From Cryptomeria japonica (lineage: Eukaryota > Streptophyta > Pinopsida > Cupressales > Cupressaceae), in NCBI RefSeq assembly GCF_030272615.1, contig NC_081412.1, positions 694,780,083-694,844,082 on the forward strand: a DNA stretch of 64,000 nt, given 5' to 3'. Of this stretch, positions 33,466-45,340 are shown in pieces; position 1 is the first letter of the stretch; each line of letters starts with the position of its first letter. The notes under the pieces are model-generated. The model saw only the letters and a program-made list of their open reading frames with translations, was not told the DNA's origin and ran no database searches. Both the position numbers and the translations under genes were made by a program.

Positions 33466-34504
33466 ATGGAAAACTTGATGAAGCAATTAGAAGCAGCTCT
33501 CTCGAACTATGATGCTGAAAAATTGAAAAATATCAAACTTGAAGATGATCTAAAAGCTGGATAGGATATTATTCAAGCACTTCAAGGAAATCTTACCATT
33601 ACAAGAAACAAGAGAAGAGAACTTTGTGAAAAGATGCAAAATGAGAATGATGAAAAAGGAACTCTTAGTGATCTGATGAATAAGCTGAAACAAGAAAACA
33701 TGACAACAAAGAATGAGATGCAGGATATGACTATGAGATTTCGTAAAGAAATTGAAGATAGGAAGAAGAATGAAGAAGACTTAACTAGAAGACTGAATGA
33801 TGTTGTAAATGAAACATATAAGACTTAGTTATGAAAATGATATGTTGAAGATAGATCTGATGCATACACAGAATGACTCAAATGAATTCATGAGACAAAA
33901 AGGTATCTTGGAAGGAGAACTAGCTGCTGCAAATAAACATAAAGAAAAATTCAAGAAAAGCTCAGAAGAACTTGGTGACTTGTTGAAGAATCAGAAACCT
34001 AATGGTGACACTAATGGTCTTGGCTTTGAAGCTGGTGAAAGCTCTGGTACTGCAAACACACAGGATTATGGAAAACCGATAAGACATCCTACTACTTATA
34101 AATTTAATGGTAAATGCTTTAACTATAACAAGTATGGTCATAGAGCAAATCAATGTAGATCTAGAAATTATCAGAATACCAATACACCCATCGGTCAATG
34201 TTCAAAATGCAACAAAGTTGGTCATAATTCTGAGAATTGCAGAATGAATGTAAGATGTTATGTTTGTGGAAGACTTGGACACTTATCTAATCAATGGAGA
34301 ACACAAACTGACATAAGATATGGAAAATCTATTCAAAAAAATAATGTGACTTGTTATGCTTGTAACAAAATTGGACATATTTCTAAATTTTGTAGAAGCA
34401 AGTCCTCACCGGTAAATAACAAAGGTCCTAGTTTGAAAGGTAAAGAAAAAGTTGAAGAAGTTAAGAAAGAATTCTCAAAACAATGGATCAAGACTAAATG
34501 TTGA
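33466..34504 (+). pseudogene. TRG-B gag-like protein with coiled coil and four zinc knuckles
   Basis: Starts MENLMKQLEAAL at 33466, a coiled-coil N-terminus. It has an in-frame TAG near 33562 and a one-base insertion near 33815, shown by comparison with TRG-A, which shifts the rest to another frame. Knuckles: CFNYNKYGHRANQC (second Cys to Tyr), CSKCNKVGHNSENC (intact), CYVCGRLGHLSNQW (last Cys to Trp), CYACNKIGHISKFC (intact). A stop at 34502 precedes the tail repeats found in TRG-A. Confidence 0.78.
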
Positions 34505-34900
34505 AAGGAATACTCCTCCACTGGTAGAATAGAGTAACACTCCACCAGCAGAAGAGAGTAACATTCCACTGGCAGGTGATTCTTCATCTAACTAAAGAAA
34601 ATTTCCTTGAGGGTTTAGCAATCAAATGTGAAACATGCTATTATTCCCTCGGTTGATGGTGAGAAGTTGAAATTGCTTCTATACCAACAGATAAGTTAAG
34701 TCATTACTTAACCGACAAGCATTAAATGTGGTAGTTGGCAAAATTAACATTATAAATTAGTGTTTCGGCTCCAATTTCATTTCATCAAGCATTCAAACAA
34801 TCAAAGAGTGCGAAAATTCCTAAGCAAAGACATTTTGAGCAAAGAAGCAAAACAATTCAGCAAGCAATCTTTCCTAATGCAAATAAAGGTATTTATATCC

Positions 34901-36478
34901 ATGGCTTCTTCATCTGTTCTTGAATTCATAGCAAATCCTACTGTAGTCGAAGTGATTAAATGCCCTAGACTCGTATTTCAGTTAGTTCCCGAAATTGCTA
35001 AGAAGGATGATAATGTTGGTGCATTTTCTCAAATCCCCAAAGGAGTAGTTTTTGCAGAAGACCCTAGAATGTACATTCATTGTCACATATAAGAATTAGG
35101 TGATGAGGAAATCAAGAGCATGTATAAGACTATAATTTGTGACAATTCCGGTAATGTGAAACCTAAACACAAAATAGTTGAAACCCTAAGATTCACTAAA
35201 ATTCTCAGTATTCCAGAATTTCCTAAGGATGTTATAAGGATAGTTTTCAGTAGGGTTCATGGTGAATTTTTCTGGTTGGACTCAGTTCACAAAATCACTA
35301 AAGAGGTAGTAAAGGTTGTGACAGGATTACCCTCCACCAGTAATAGACCTGATCAGACAAAGAAGGTCTCAAATGACCTGGTGATGAACCTAATAGGTGC
35401 AACATCTGACAAGAGATCTTTAAGATTAAATTATGTAACCGACATCAATGTTAGATTCATTAGCATGATTTTAGGCTACAAAACCACACATGAAAATAGG
35501 TTAAACTCAGTCTCTAGCCTATGCATAAAGAGTGCATATGATATGATCAAGGATAATGCAAAAATAGATGTGTATGAATGGTTGAAAGATGAGCTTATTG
35601 ATAATCTTGGAAAAATTAAGAAAGACAAAAAGGGGACATTTAGATTTGGAAACCTACTTGTCTATTTAATGTTGCACATAACAAAACAAGTGCCCAGTAT
35701 CGGTAATAAGAATCTTGGTTTTGATCTACTGGTAGGCAAACAATTGTCTGATTTACTAAATAACATGGGTGAAAATAGAGAAAAGAATATAAATGAGTAC
35801 TTTCAGGCTTACAAGGCAATAGATGACAGCATTCTAATTTTGAAAATAATAGCACCAAAATGTAATGTAGATAATAAAGATTCTGAGTCAACTTGACACT
35901 TTGTCTAAGTATATTACTGAAAACACTATGACAGTTGAACGAATAAAAGAGGAAGCATTCAAGGAGAGATTAGAGAAGGAAAAACACAAATTCTTTGAGG
36001 AAGAAATAAACAAGTGTACAAGGCAATTTGACACACTTCTACCAGAACTATGTAGCACATTGAAGGAATTCAAAATTTTGTACAGGGATACATGTAAAAC
36101 TAACTTTTTGACAGTTGATATAGACAATAAAATTAGCAAGACACAGGAAGAAATAAATCAACTAGCTGACAATTTCATTAATTCATCTGATTCATTATCA
36201 GTAAATAATAGGTTTTGAGGAAGAACTACTAAAGCTGGAAAGAGACAAAGAAAGAATAAAAGGAAAGCCTAAAGATCTTAAATGGAGACTTAGTCCAAAA
36301 TTGGACTATCTCACCTCCTTAAGGAAAGAAATATCTGATGCCTTGATACAAGGACAAAAAACACCGGCAGAGAAAATGCAACACCTCACCAGTACAGTTC
36401 AGAGGACAGAGGCTGCAATAAAAGATAGCAAAAAGTTCATTGAGAGCTTGAATCTGGTTTTGGCAGATCTTTTTTAGA
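34901..36478 (+). pseudogene. TRG-B ORF2, internally deleted
   Basis: Begins MASSSVLEFIANP at 34901. The conserved first domain reads LDSVHKITKEVVKVVTGLPS and SLCIKSAYDMIKDNAKID, close to TRG-A. A TAA at 35090 replaces a Glu codon of TRG-A. After EYFQAYKA (near 35815) about 1.4 kb present in TRG-A is missing, including the basic TPKKK region; the frame resumes in a long coiled coil (ERIKEEAFKERLEKEKHKFF). A further frameshift lies near 36215. No known family recognised. Confidence 0.6.
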
Positions 36479-36727
36479 TTGTAACCAGCTGGTTACAAGG
36501 ATGAAGCAGGGAACCACACTCATTGACACTTTGACAACCTTTGTCATTGATGCCAAAGGGCGAGTAGTGGAATGAGAAAAATAATTAGTAAAATGACTCA
36601 TCAACTCAGGGGGAGTACACATTCTTTTGGTACACATTTTTGGTAAGACAATACTGGTAGATTCTTTTTGGATGACAGTTTTTGGATTTTTCTCATGAGT
36701 GTTGCCATCAATGCCAAAGGGGGAGAT

Positions 36728-37525
36728 TGTTGGCAAATGCACACTCCAATGAGACATTGTAGGTGATTGAAGGTTTTGTCATTGATGGAAACCTTACAAT
36801 CCTATGACACCTACAAGACAATTTACTGGCACCGGCAAAGACAGACTCTACATCGGCACATAGACCACCAGCAGTAAAAGGAAGCATACCAGCACAGAAG
36901 CCGATAGGAATTTTGTTTGCAATACATTTTATTAATTATTGTAAAATCATTGTAAGCTGACTTGGCAAGTTGTAAAATGACTCATATATGTAAGAGATCA
37001 TTGTAGAACATTTTGTAATAGATGGAAGAAATTATATAGGTGAAATAAGGCAGACCTATTATGCGAATTATAGGTTAAGGGTTTATGTATGAAGCAAAGC
37101 TATAAACCGATATTGGATCTAGCATAGTAGATGCTATTTTGAAGCGGTACAAGACATTGGATTTATATAATCCATTTTGTAAGTCAGTGAGACTTCCCAT
37201 TTTGTAATTGAGCAGTGAGCTCTAGGCACTTGGCCTTCCTGAATGTGCAGGCCCCTCTTGTAGCAGTAATATTCTCTTATTGGCTAGTAAGTGAATATTG
37301 TGGGTCACAAATCCCACCGAGGTTTTTCCCACACCGGGTTTCCTCGTTAAACTAATGTGTTATGGTGTGTTTTTCATGTGGTTGTTGTTATCTTTGTTTA
37401 TTGCATTATTTCTTGTTTACCGATATACAATATTAATATGTTCTACTTGTTTTAAGTTAAGAAAATTTTCTAACTGGTTAGATACTGATTCACCCCCCCT
37501 CTCAGTATCTGTGGGAATCCTAACA
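36728..37525 (+). repeat. TRG-B 3' LTR
   Basis: Starts TGTTGGCAAATGC after the AAAGGGGGAGAT tract and ends TAACA next to CTCTC. A similar CCTTTGTCATTGATGCC string occurs about 170 bases upstream of the polypurine tract (36540), so the pre-PPT region is partly duplicated. Confidence 0.92.
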
Positions 37526-37530
37526 CTCTC

Positions 37531-37647
37531 CACCAATATCCACATCCTCTCTATCACTATCCACTTGCTCTACAATTGTGGCTGTAAGATCTATAACTCC
37601 TCCACCTCTACCTCCTCCAAATCTAACTCCTCCATCCCTACCTCCTC
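37531..37647 (-). pseudogene. E2 antisense gene segment, Gly/Arg-rich then acidic
   Basis: Short remnant between TRG-B and the solo LTR. On the minus strand it reads a Gly/Arg-rich run (VRFGGGRGGG) followed by IVEQVDSDREDVDIGGE. With 38625-38784 it forms an RGG-like low-complexity region. Confidence 0.5.
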
Positions 37648-38619
37648 TGTTGGTATTTTGGTATGGTTTTGTCATTGATGTCAACACCTACTAAATACAC
37701 CTACTTTGGAGATCCAGCAACATTCACTGGCAATTAGTAAACTGTTCAAAACAATCACCGATATATGGTTAACCAGTAGGATATAATGTTCATCGGTACC
37801 TGCATTGACATGGAAGACACCTGGTAATGTCAAAGACATCATCTGGACACCTTTCTTTGAAGTAATAATCATTGGCATATTCTTATTTGCATATTTGCTT
37901 TTATTAGCAAATAGGTCCAAGTTATCTAGGGTTACACCAGCAGTTTATCTTTTCCAGATCAGCATGGCACGCTATGGAGATGATTTATTATTGTTGTAAA
38001 TGCATTAAGCCGACATGTTCAATCGGTTATTGCATTGGATATTATATTATTTGTAAATGTTTTATTGTAATATCTTGTAGAGCTGACCTACTAAAATTGG
38101 TCTTAGGGTATGGTATAAATGTAAGATCTTATTTGTAAGATCATGTGTGGAATGTGAAAAATATTTAAGGAAGGGTATATGCGAGATTAAGCAGGAATAT
38201 ACACGAAGACATCATTTGAAGGTTAAGTTAGGTTTTTGTAGAAGCATACCAGCATTACACCAGTACTGAATCCAGCATATGAATATTCTATTTTGTGTAG
38301 TACATTCTCATTGGATTTAACCATCCAACTCTAGTCAGTGTGACTCCCATTTGTGATTGAGCAGTGAGCTCTAGGCTATTGGCCTTTCTACATGTGAAGA
38401 CCCCTTTTTGTACACTTACTATCTGCAGTAGTATCATCTGGTTGTGGGTAAGGTTTCCCATCGTGGTTTTCCCCCTTACAGGGTTTCCACATACAAATAT
38501 TTGTGTCATGTGTTGTGGATGACTTCATGTTTATGTTGGTTAATAAGATTTTTTGTGAATTTATTAGACAACTGATTCACCCCCCCCCCCCCCCCCCTCA
38601 GTTGTCCCCAGGACCTACA
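37648..38619 (+). mobile_element. Solo LTR with TCCTC duplication
   Basis: 972 bp unit beginning TGTTGGTATTTTGG and ending GGACCTACA, flanked by TCCTC at 37643-37647 and 38620-38624. No internal region remains, as expected after recombination between two LTRs. A run of 18 C lies near its 3' end (38580-38597). The ends resemble iMet-primed LTR families such as the TRG LTR, but the sequence is different. Strand chosen from the TG...CA ends and the C-rich 3' end shared in style with TRG-B. Confidence 0.9.
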
Positions 38620-38624
38620 TCCTC

Positions 38625-38784
38625 CACCTCTAACTCTTCCATCCCTACCTCGTCCACCTCTACCTCCTCCATCCCCACCTCCTCCACCTCTATCTCTAGG
38701 ACCCTTGCCATGTCTAGTCTACTAAGAACCAATTAGAACTGTCAAATCTATCAATGGTATAGGCCTATGATGTATCCACCAAAC
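38625..38784 (-). pseudogene. E2 antisense gene segment, RGG-like
   Basis: Minus-strand reading gives a Gly/Arg/Asp repeat such as GPRDRGGGGGDGGGRGGRGR. The + strand shows CTCC-type purine/pyrimidine-biased repeats. Ends at the E3 insertion site; the upstream part of the gene is at 56582-58154. Confidence 0.5.
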
Positions 38785-38789
38785 ACTAT

Positions 38790-39923
38790 TGTAATACCCT
38801 AAAATTGATCATCTAAACCATGGGCCCCTAATCTTGACAACATCACCAAGGTCCTAACCAAAGGCTATTAAATTAATCTTGAGCACATCATTAATTCTTT
38901 AACTATCAAAAATCACATGCCAAATCAACTACTCAATATTAATTAAATATTTATTTAATTAATCAAATCATTTCCAAGAATATCATTTTGATCAGTTATC
39001 CCATTTTAATTTATTAAATATCCTTGCATATTTAATTAATTAATAAATTTGCCATTCAATCATGCAAAAAAGATTAATTTATTACAGAAGGATTAATTTA
39101 TTACAAAGAGTTGAATTGAAAATAAAACAAAAAGAATTGAATTGAGAGAGAAATCAAACTTGAGATATTATTTCTTTTTCTAAGTTTAGAACTTGAAATC
39201 AGAAAAGCAATTTAATTGAATTATTGAATTATTCTCTAAAATTGGAACTTAAAGCTTTTCGAAACAAAAAAAGAAGTTCAATTGCATTGAAAAGACCTTT
39301 TTCTTGAATAAATTAAAGAATTATCTATTTTTATCAGATATGCATGGAATTAATTTATTATTATTTTCCAATGCAACTTGGACTTCTAATTTGAATGCAT
39401 TTCAATTAAACTATAATTGGAATCTATCTCAAGGTTAATTAAACATGATTTCTCAATTATTTCAATTAATCCTAAATTGAGCTTTTTCTCTTGTGATTCT
39501 CTATAAATTCAGTCTTCAGCTCTCATTTCAATTCACCCCAAAGATTTTTGAGAACACACTTGGAGATTATTATCATGCTAATTTCGCTCTGGAGTCATTG
39601 AAAATTATTGTGCTTTTTTAGATTATTTGCATCCATTTTACATTCATTATTGCTTGAATTGATTATTATTGCTTGAATTATTCGTCCATCTTGCATCCAT
39701 ATAGCTTAATATCATATAGATTAAATCCTTCATCTTGGTGTAGTCTAGTCATTAGTATTGCTTATAAAAATCTGAGAGCAATCTTATACTTGTATCTTTT
39801 AGAAGGCAATTAGTTGCTTTGCTATGGTTTATTTCTTATTGATTATTGATTACTAACCATGCATATAATGACTTAATTGAAGTGTTGTTCTTGCAGCTAT
39901 AGGTTCACTTTTTCACACACACA
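38790..39923 (+). repeat. E3 5' LTR (1134 bp)
   Basis: Starts TGTAATACCC and ends CACACACACA before the primer site. Contains the TATA box CTATAAATTCAG (39501-39512) and TATAAAAATCTGAGAGCAA near 39766, shared with E1. Confidence 0.95.
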
Positions 39924-39927
39924 TCTT

Positions 39928-39947
39928 TGGCACCCACCATGGGGCCC
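39928..39947 (+). promoter_or_regulatory. E3 primer-binding site
   Basis: TGGCACCCACCATGGGGCCC, close to primer sites common in plant Tat elements. Confidence 0.8.
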
Positions 39948-40089
39948 GAAGACTACATTTTTTTCGGCCTCCAAAACTGACTGCTTTATTTTTTGTTATT
40001 TTCCAGGTTTTAGATTTTTCGGTTTTTCGTCTGTACATCTCTTACGATAATTCTTTTAGGTTGAAATGACAAACTTCAAGTGTCGCATT

Positions 40090-40250
40090 AATTGCAAATA
40101 TCTTATCGTACGAGCAGATTCTCTGTCGTACAAGTAGATCCTCTATCGTACGAGCATAAATCCTCTATCATACGAGCCGACATCATCATGAATCTTCTTT
40201 CATATGATATTACATCCTGTCTCGTATGAGTCAAGTGTCTGTAGTACGAT
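40090..40250 (+). repeat. TCGTACGAG motif array, copy 1 (E3 leader)
   Basis: About seven copies of the near-palindrome TCGTACGAG and variants (TCGTACAAG, TCATACGAG, TCGTATGAG). A second cluster precedes gag (41530-41825), and more copies sit in the antisense gene's intron (53890-54095). Confidence 0.8.
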
Positions 40251-40637
40251 TCTATATTTTCTGGTAAAAGAGGCAAATTTCATATTTTTTTCATTTCTGA
40301 TTGATTATTCTGACGACTGATCCTGACTGTTTATTTGTCTATCTCAGAGTTTTTCACAGCCTAACTAGTTTTTGTAGAATGCTTGTCGAAGAATATGCTT
40401 GTCACACAAAGACAATATGACTACTGATTCGTTGTCTTTGTAGGTTGCCTAAAGGAGAATTGACTAAACATCGTGTATTCTTTAATTTCATTTTTAGGAA
40501 TCTAACTTGCTATCTGGTTAAAGAACAAATCTGTCTTTTGTGTTTTTAGAAGATTCTGAGAGGTAGGAGAGTATGCTCATCTTTTTCTAGACAATCAGAA
40601 ATCGAGGCCCTTGAAGCGTTTTCTTTGTTTGAGATTT

Positions 40638-41005
40638 GTACATCTTTAGTAGGCCTGCCCTCCTGAGGGGTTGAAAAACTCTTAAAGCCATTACGGCCGG
40701 TGTGACGGGAACGACCTAAGTGGGAATGGCTAGATGCCAAGTACTCCAACCCACTATAAAATAAACATGATTTGATGAAAATCAAGTCAACGGCAGTGCT
40801 CGAGAATAGCTCTCATCCATACCTTCGGGTATATTAAACCTTGGTTTTCAAGGCTAGGAGACCTCTTAATTGAGTTTATACCTTGACGTGCCGAATGAAT
40901 CCCTGACTAAATCCAATTTAAAATTAGAAACTACCCGGTTCATCTCCGAAAGGGAGATAATCTTTGTGCAAGAGAGATAGTAACTCTCCCAAGATACTTG
41001 TCATT
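40638..41005 (+). other. Conserved Tat leader block (E3 copy)
   Basis: Holds GCCTGCCCTCCTGAG, GCCATTACGGCCGGTG, ACGACCTAAGTGG, CCACTATAAAATAAA and CTAGGAGACCTC in the same order as E2 and E1. Flanked by the private TCGTACGAG arrays. Confidence 0.7.
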
Positions 41006-41254
41006 TTGTGCCCCCATTAGCGTTTGGAGTTGGATAATACGGCATTGAGAATCCATTGCGTGAGACTCAGTAGTTGTATTCTGATTAGCTATTGGGTGTG
41101 TACCTGAGTCTACAAGCAAAGGTTTTCTTTCCTCACCAAATTCCTTAGGGTTTTCATGTTGTGATTGGAGTCACTATACATACTACTTGTTTTCTGTGTT
41201 TTCATCCCTGAAAAAAAAACTGAAATACCAAAAATCAGTGAAGACCAGAAACAA

Positions 41255-41465
41255 CTCAGTGAGTCGAAACTCTGTCCATGTTAGAAACTAGTCCATCTTG
41301 AGTCGAAACTCTGTCCATGTCAGAAACTAGTCCATCCTGCGTTGAAACTCTGTCCGTGTTAGAAACTAGTCCATCCTGAGTTGAAACTCTATCCATGTCA
41401 GAAACTAGTCCATCTTGAATCGAAACTCTGTCCATGTCAGAAACTAGTCTATCCTGGTCAAAAAT
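41255..41465 (+). repeat. 39-base minisatellite in the E3 leader
   Basis: About five tandem copies of a unit with GTCGAAACTCTGTCCATG and AGAAACTAGTCCATC. The minus-strand ORF through it (repeated DMDRVSTQDGLVS) is a by-product of the repeat. Confidence 0.85.
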
Positions 41466-41529
41466 CAATCCATCTCAGAATTGGTCATACTTAGCAATCA
41501 AAATAACTCAAAATTTCTAGGCTTTGTCT

Positions 41530-41825
41530 TGTGAATAGTCATACGAGTCTGATAAATCATTGTCCTATATCATATCCTGTGTTGTACGAGTTTTCTAGTT
41601 TGTCATCCTAGACCCAATTCTATGTCATACGAGTCATTTTGTTTTGTCGTCTGACTCTATATCATGTGTCATATGAAATAGAACTGCTCTGAGTCTTTTG
41701 TCATCCTGCACATGCCCATTTGTCGTACGGTACAAGGCAGAAACTTGTACGAAATAGAACTATTATCATCCTATAGTTCCTAAATTATCGTCCAGTCCAG
41801 AAAATCCTATCGTACGAGTCTCTGG
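41530..41825 (+). repeat. TCGTACGAG motif array, copy 2 (E3)
   Basis: Repeats of TCATACGAG, TGTACGAG, TCGTACGG and TCGTACGAG between the leader block and gag, mirroring the second E1 array at 1811-1965. Confidence 0.7.
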
Positions 41826-42229
41826 TTTTGTCAGAACAGAATAGTCAAACTTGCCTAGAAACAACTTACATCAAACATAATACTAGTTATCAATTTCCTA
41901 AGCATAAATAGATCAAGATAGTGTACCTCTGCCATTTGCGTTGCATGATTTGGTCGATCACCTTTCAGTTAGTTCAATCAACTACGTATCAAATTTTAGT
42001 CACTTAGATAATGTCTTATATAGGATAGATCATTTCTGAAACCAGACTAAATCTTACACTATGCTTAGAATCAACTTAGATAACATCTTAGACAGGATAG
42101 ATCGTTCCTAAAATCAGATAAAATCTCAGTTGTTTCTCCCAAACAATACTCTAAATAGAACAACTAGCTCTGAAATTGATCTTGACCTCTGCATCACAAA
42201 ATGAATTTAGGTCACACTAATCCTTAAAA

Positions 42230-45121
42230 ATGCCTATTCAAACCAGGATTTCTCATAAGAAACAAGCCAAAGGCAAAGAAAAAACCTTCACCTATCAAGA
42301 TAATCCATTCTACATGAAGGATCCACTCACTAACATACCGTCGTCATCGAGTGAACCAATTTTTGATGAATCGAAATCTCCCACTATACATGAGATAGAA
42401 TACAATGATGGAAACAAAAATGACTGTAATATTCCCAAAAATCATAATGACTCCTCATCATCAATTGAGATTGACGAAGATGCTGAACCTCCAGAAAAAG
42501 AAATCCTTGACTGTCAAAAAGACAAAGACTTCAGGAAAATGATGAAAACTATCATGACCCGGGAAAAGGAAGACTATTTCTTAGAACTAGCAAAACAAGG
42601 TGCCAAACTTCCTATTGGATATGATGTTTAGACACTTGTTACTAAAAGGGAAGACTCACCTATAATCATGGTACACAAACAATTATTAGCTTTGCGAATG
42701 GAGCTCATAGAGTTGAAGAATAAGGACAAGTCCTCGAAACAGTATTCTCTAGAAACAATATGTCCCTTTCCATTTGACAATAATCTACACATGTCTCCAT
42801 TTCCTTCACAAGTGGAAATCCCAAAATTTGACAAATATGATGATACCTCAGATCCTCAAGATTGTGCTAGGGAATTTAGTGCTTCTTGTATGGAATTCAT
42901 GCATGATCAAATGTACCTCATGCATCTCTTCCCAAGGAGTTTAGGGGGTCAAGCAATGGAATGGTTCTCAAGTTTACCCAAAGGAATAAAAACATTCGAA
43001 GAACTAATCCAATTGTTTTTACAAAAATACTCATACAACATTCGACATCCTATGACTATGATCAATCTTTGTAATACTCAATAGAAAACCAGGGAACCTC
43101 TTCTTACTTTTCTCCAACGCTGGAGAAGGATGTTCTCTAGGTACCCACGACCTATTCCAGACTCTGAGAAAATGGATATATTTGTCAATAACTTGGTCCC
43201 TGAACTGAAATATAGCCTACAAATGCAAGTACACCCATCATTTAACAAATTGGTAGATAATGCCATTCTAATGGAGGATGTGCTCATAAAGAAGGGGGAT
43301 ATCACACCTTGGAAAGAAACACAAACATGATCTAGCTCCAAAGAGAAGAACAAGTATTGGAAATTTTCCAAAGACAACAACAAGAATGTTGTTAATGATG
43401 GAGTAGTAGACACTATCAAAACCAACTCAAAATACACAATATCCAACCTGGCTAGTGGTACACAAGCACTTAAAGTTGCTGAGATTGCAGTAGAGAATAC
43501 ACCAAAGAAAACAAAGGAATGGTTCAAAGAAAAGCCTTGGCTTTCCAAACCTAAGCGTGATTTTACTCCTCCTAAAGAATCATATGAATCCGCTTTCAAA
43601 ACTTTGTTGGCAAACAACTTGATAACACTACTAGATAACTCCAGACCATATGATCTGGATGTCAAACCAAGATGGTGGAGAGAAAATGAATACTATGACT
43701 TCCATTGGAATAAGGGTCATAACATAAACAATTGCATGAAGCTAAAACATGAGATTCAAGATCTCATAGACACTGGTAAAGTTGTTGTTGGGAATCATCC
43801 AACTAATGCTAATCATAAAGCATTTAAAGACCCTTTGCATGCTTACAAACAAGGTGATTCCTCAAAGACCAAAGGAGGTGCCAAGGTAAATTATACTTAT
43901 GCCAGCCAGGACAATGTTATCAACATGATTGAACCTTCACACTAAGAATGTTGCAATATGATTATAGTTCAAGATAAACCAAATGAATCACGATATGCAA
44001 AAGCTCTGACCAGATCTCAAAAGAAAGTTACCCTCCAAGGAGCTAGTTCTTCCAACCCGGCTCAAGAAACATCAAATCCAATAGCCTTGCCAAACAAACA
44101 AAAGGAATCAACCTTGGATAAATTTAAAAGATTAACCTCATCATCATCCTCTAGATATAGCATGGTTGAACAATTAAAAAGGACAAATGCTCAAATTTCA
44201 ATTTTTGAATTGCTACAGCTCTCATCTGCTCACAAGGAAGTCCTAGACAAAGCATTGCTCACTACCAACATTCCAAAAGATTTAGACATTGATCAATTTC
44301 ATTCTATGGTGGGTCATTTGACTTCACCTCACTATCTGACCTTCTCTGAAGAAGATGACAATTCATTAAATCATCCACATAACCAGCCATTGCATATTGA
44401 AGCCATGATCCACAAACATAGAGTTAAACATGTTTTGATAGATGGAGGTGCAGAGTTGAATATCTGTACTTATCATCTGCTTACACAACTAGGATTCTCT
44501 GAAAATGTCATTGATCCAGGCAAGAAAATAATAATTAAAGCCTATGATGAATAAGAGAGGACCTCCAAAGGTCTGGTATCATTATCAATCAGAGTGGGAC
44601 TGGTAGAGAGAGATTTCCTTTTCCAGGTTCTCAATATTCCATTGTCATACAATATATTATTGGGCAGGCCATGGATTTATGAAATGAAGGCAGTACCATC
44701 AACATATCACCAATGCTTAAAGTTTCCTTATAATAGAGCTAAAGTCAGTATTCTTGCTGATACAAATGTCATCTGTAATGCATTGATGAAAGGTGTAGAT
44801 ACTTTTGTGCCTCATAATAGGGCAGCCTCTCCAAATGAAGATCCAGAGACATTGATGAAAGACTTAGAAAAGAGATTGAAGATTATAGATACCAGCATGG
44901 ATGGCTACAAGATAGAACTGGTACTATCATTAGTTTCTCTCCCTCCATCACCAAAACAGTTGGGCAAGCCATTAGAGGATGTGAGGACACAAACTCCAGC
45001 TCCAAATACTATATATGATGGTCTCTTCATACAGTCTTCTACCTCCTTGGTGGATGAAATAGAAGAGGATGTTGTGCTTAACTGGCTCTTTAAGGAAGAT
45101 AGTCCAAATGAGGAGGTATGA
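42230..45121 (+). pseudogene. E3 gag-protease
   Basis: One frame with stops at 42629 (TAG), 43082 (TAG), 43328 (TGA), 43943 (TAA), 44552 (TAA) and a TGA at 45119. The Gag core lies about 42785-43081 (PKFDKYDDTSDP, QAMEWFSSLPKGIK). The knuckle region near 43690 reads YYDFHWNKGHNINNC, where the first Cys of E1's CEFH has become Tyr. The protease site is VLIDGGAELNICT near 44434, and LLGRPWIYEMKAVPSTYH follows. In the E1 alignment, the second stop falls on a Gln codon and others replace Gln- or Arg-type codons. Once equivalent to E1's gag-protease; now not translatable as a whole. Confidence 0.88.
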
Positions 45122-45149
45122 CATTATGAGATTTCCTCAAACCAATATG

Positions 45150-45290
45150 GTTGTGGTTACAAAATGATTTAGTGCATGGGGTACTCAGGTACTGGTCCTT
45201 TGGCCAAACAAAAAGAAGGTATTACTGAACCAATTTAGCTACAAACCAAATCCACACATGATAAAGATGGACTGGGATACAATCCTAAAA
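45150..45290 (+). pseudogene. E3 G-patch-like domain
   Basis: In the same frame, just after the protease: MGYSGTGPLAKQKEGITEPI, a TAG, then DGLGYNP. The glycine spacing matches the G-patch domain known in some retroelement polyproteins after the protease, thought to bind nucleic acid. It contains TAG stops at 45170 and 45236. E1 keeps only MGCGE at the corresponding place. Confidence 0.6.
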
Positions 45291-45340
45291 AGACATCAGA
45301 ACAAAAACATGTTTCTAAGTCTAAAGGCTCGAAAAAGATA

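Larger units (their letters stand above)
32596..37525 (+). mobile_element. TRG-B: gag-only LTR retrotransposon with a second ORF
   Basis: Complete 4930 bp copy: LTRs 32596-33394 and 36728-37525, primer site TGGTATCAGAGC at 33397, polypurine tract about 36715-36727, and perfect CTCTC duplications at 32591-32595 and 37526-37530. The first LTR begins TATTGG instead of TGTTGG, a terminal mutation. Same family as TRG-A but on the opposite strand and with about 1.4 kb less of ORF2. Inserted in the E2 antisense gene. No RT, protease or integrase. Confidence 0.92.

Noticed and set aside
38580-38597. Run of 18 C as a possible functional G-quadruplex
   Set aside because: Homopolymer near an LTR end; length may be a sequencing artefact and a single run gives no quadruplex pattern.
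41256-41468. Minus-strand repeat protein with DMDRVSTQDG units
   Set aside because: By-product of a 39-base minisatellite; no start context and no homologue.
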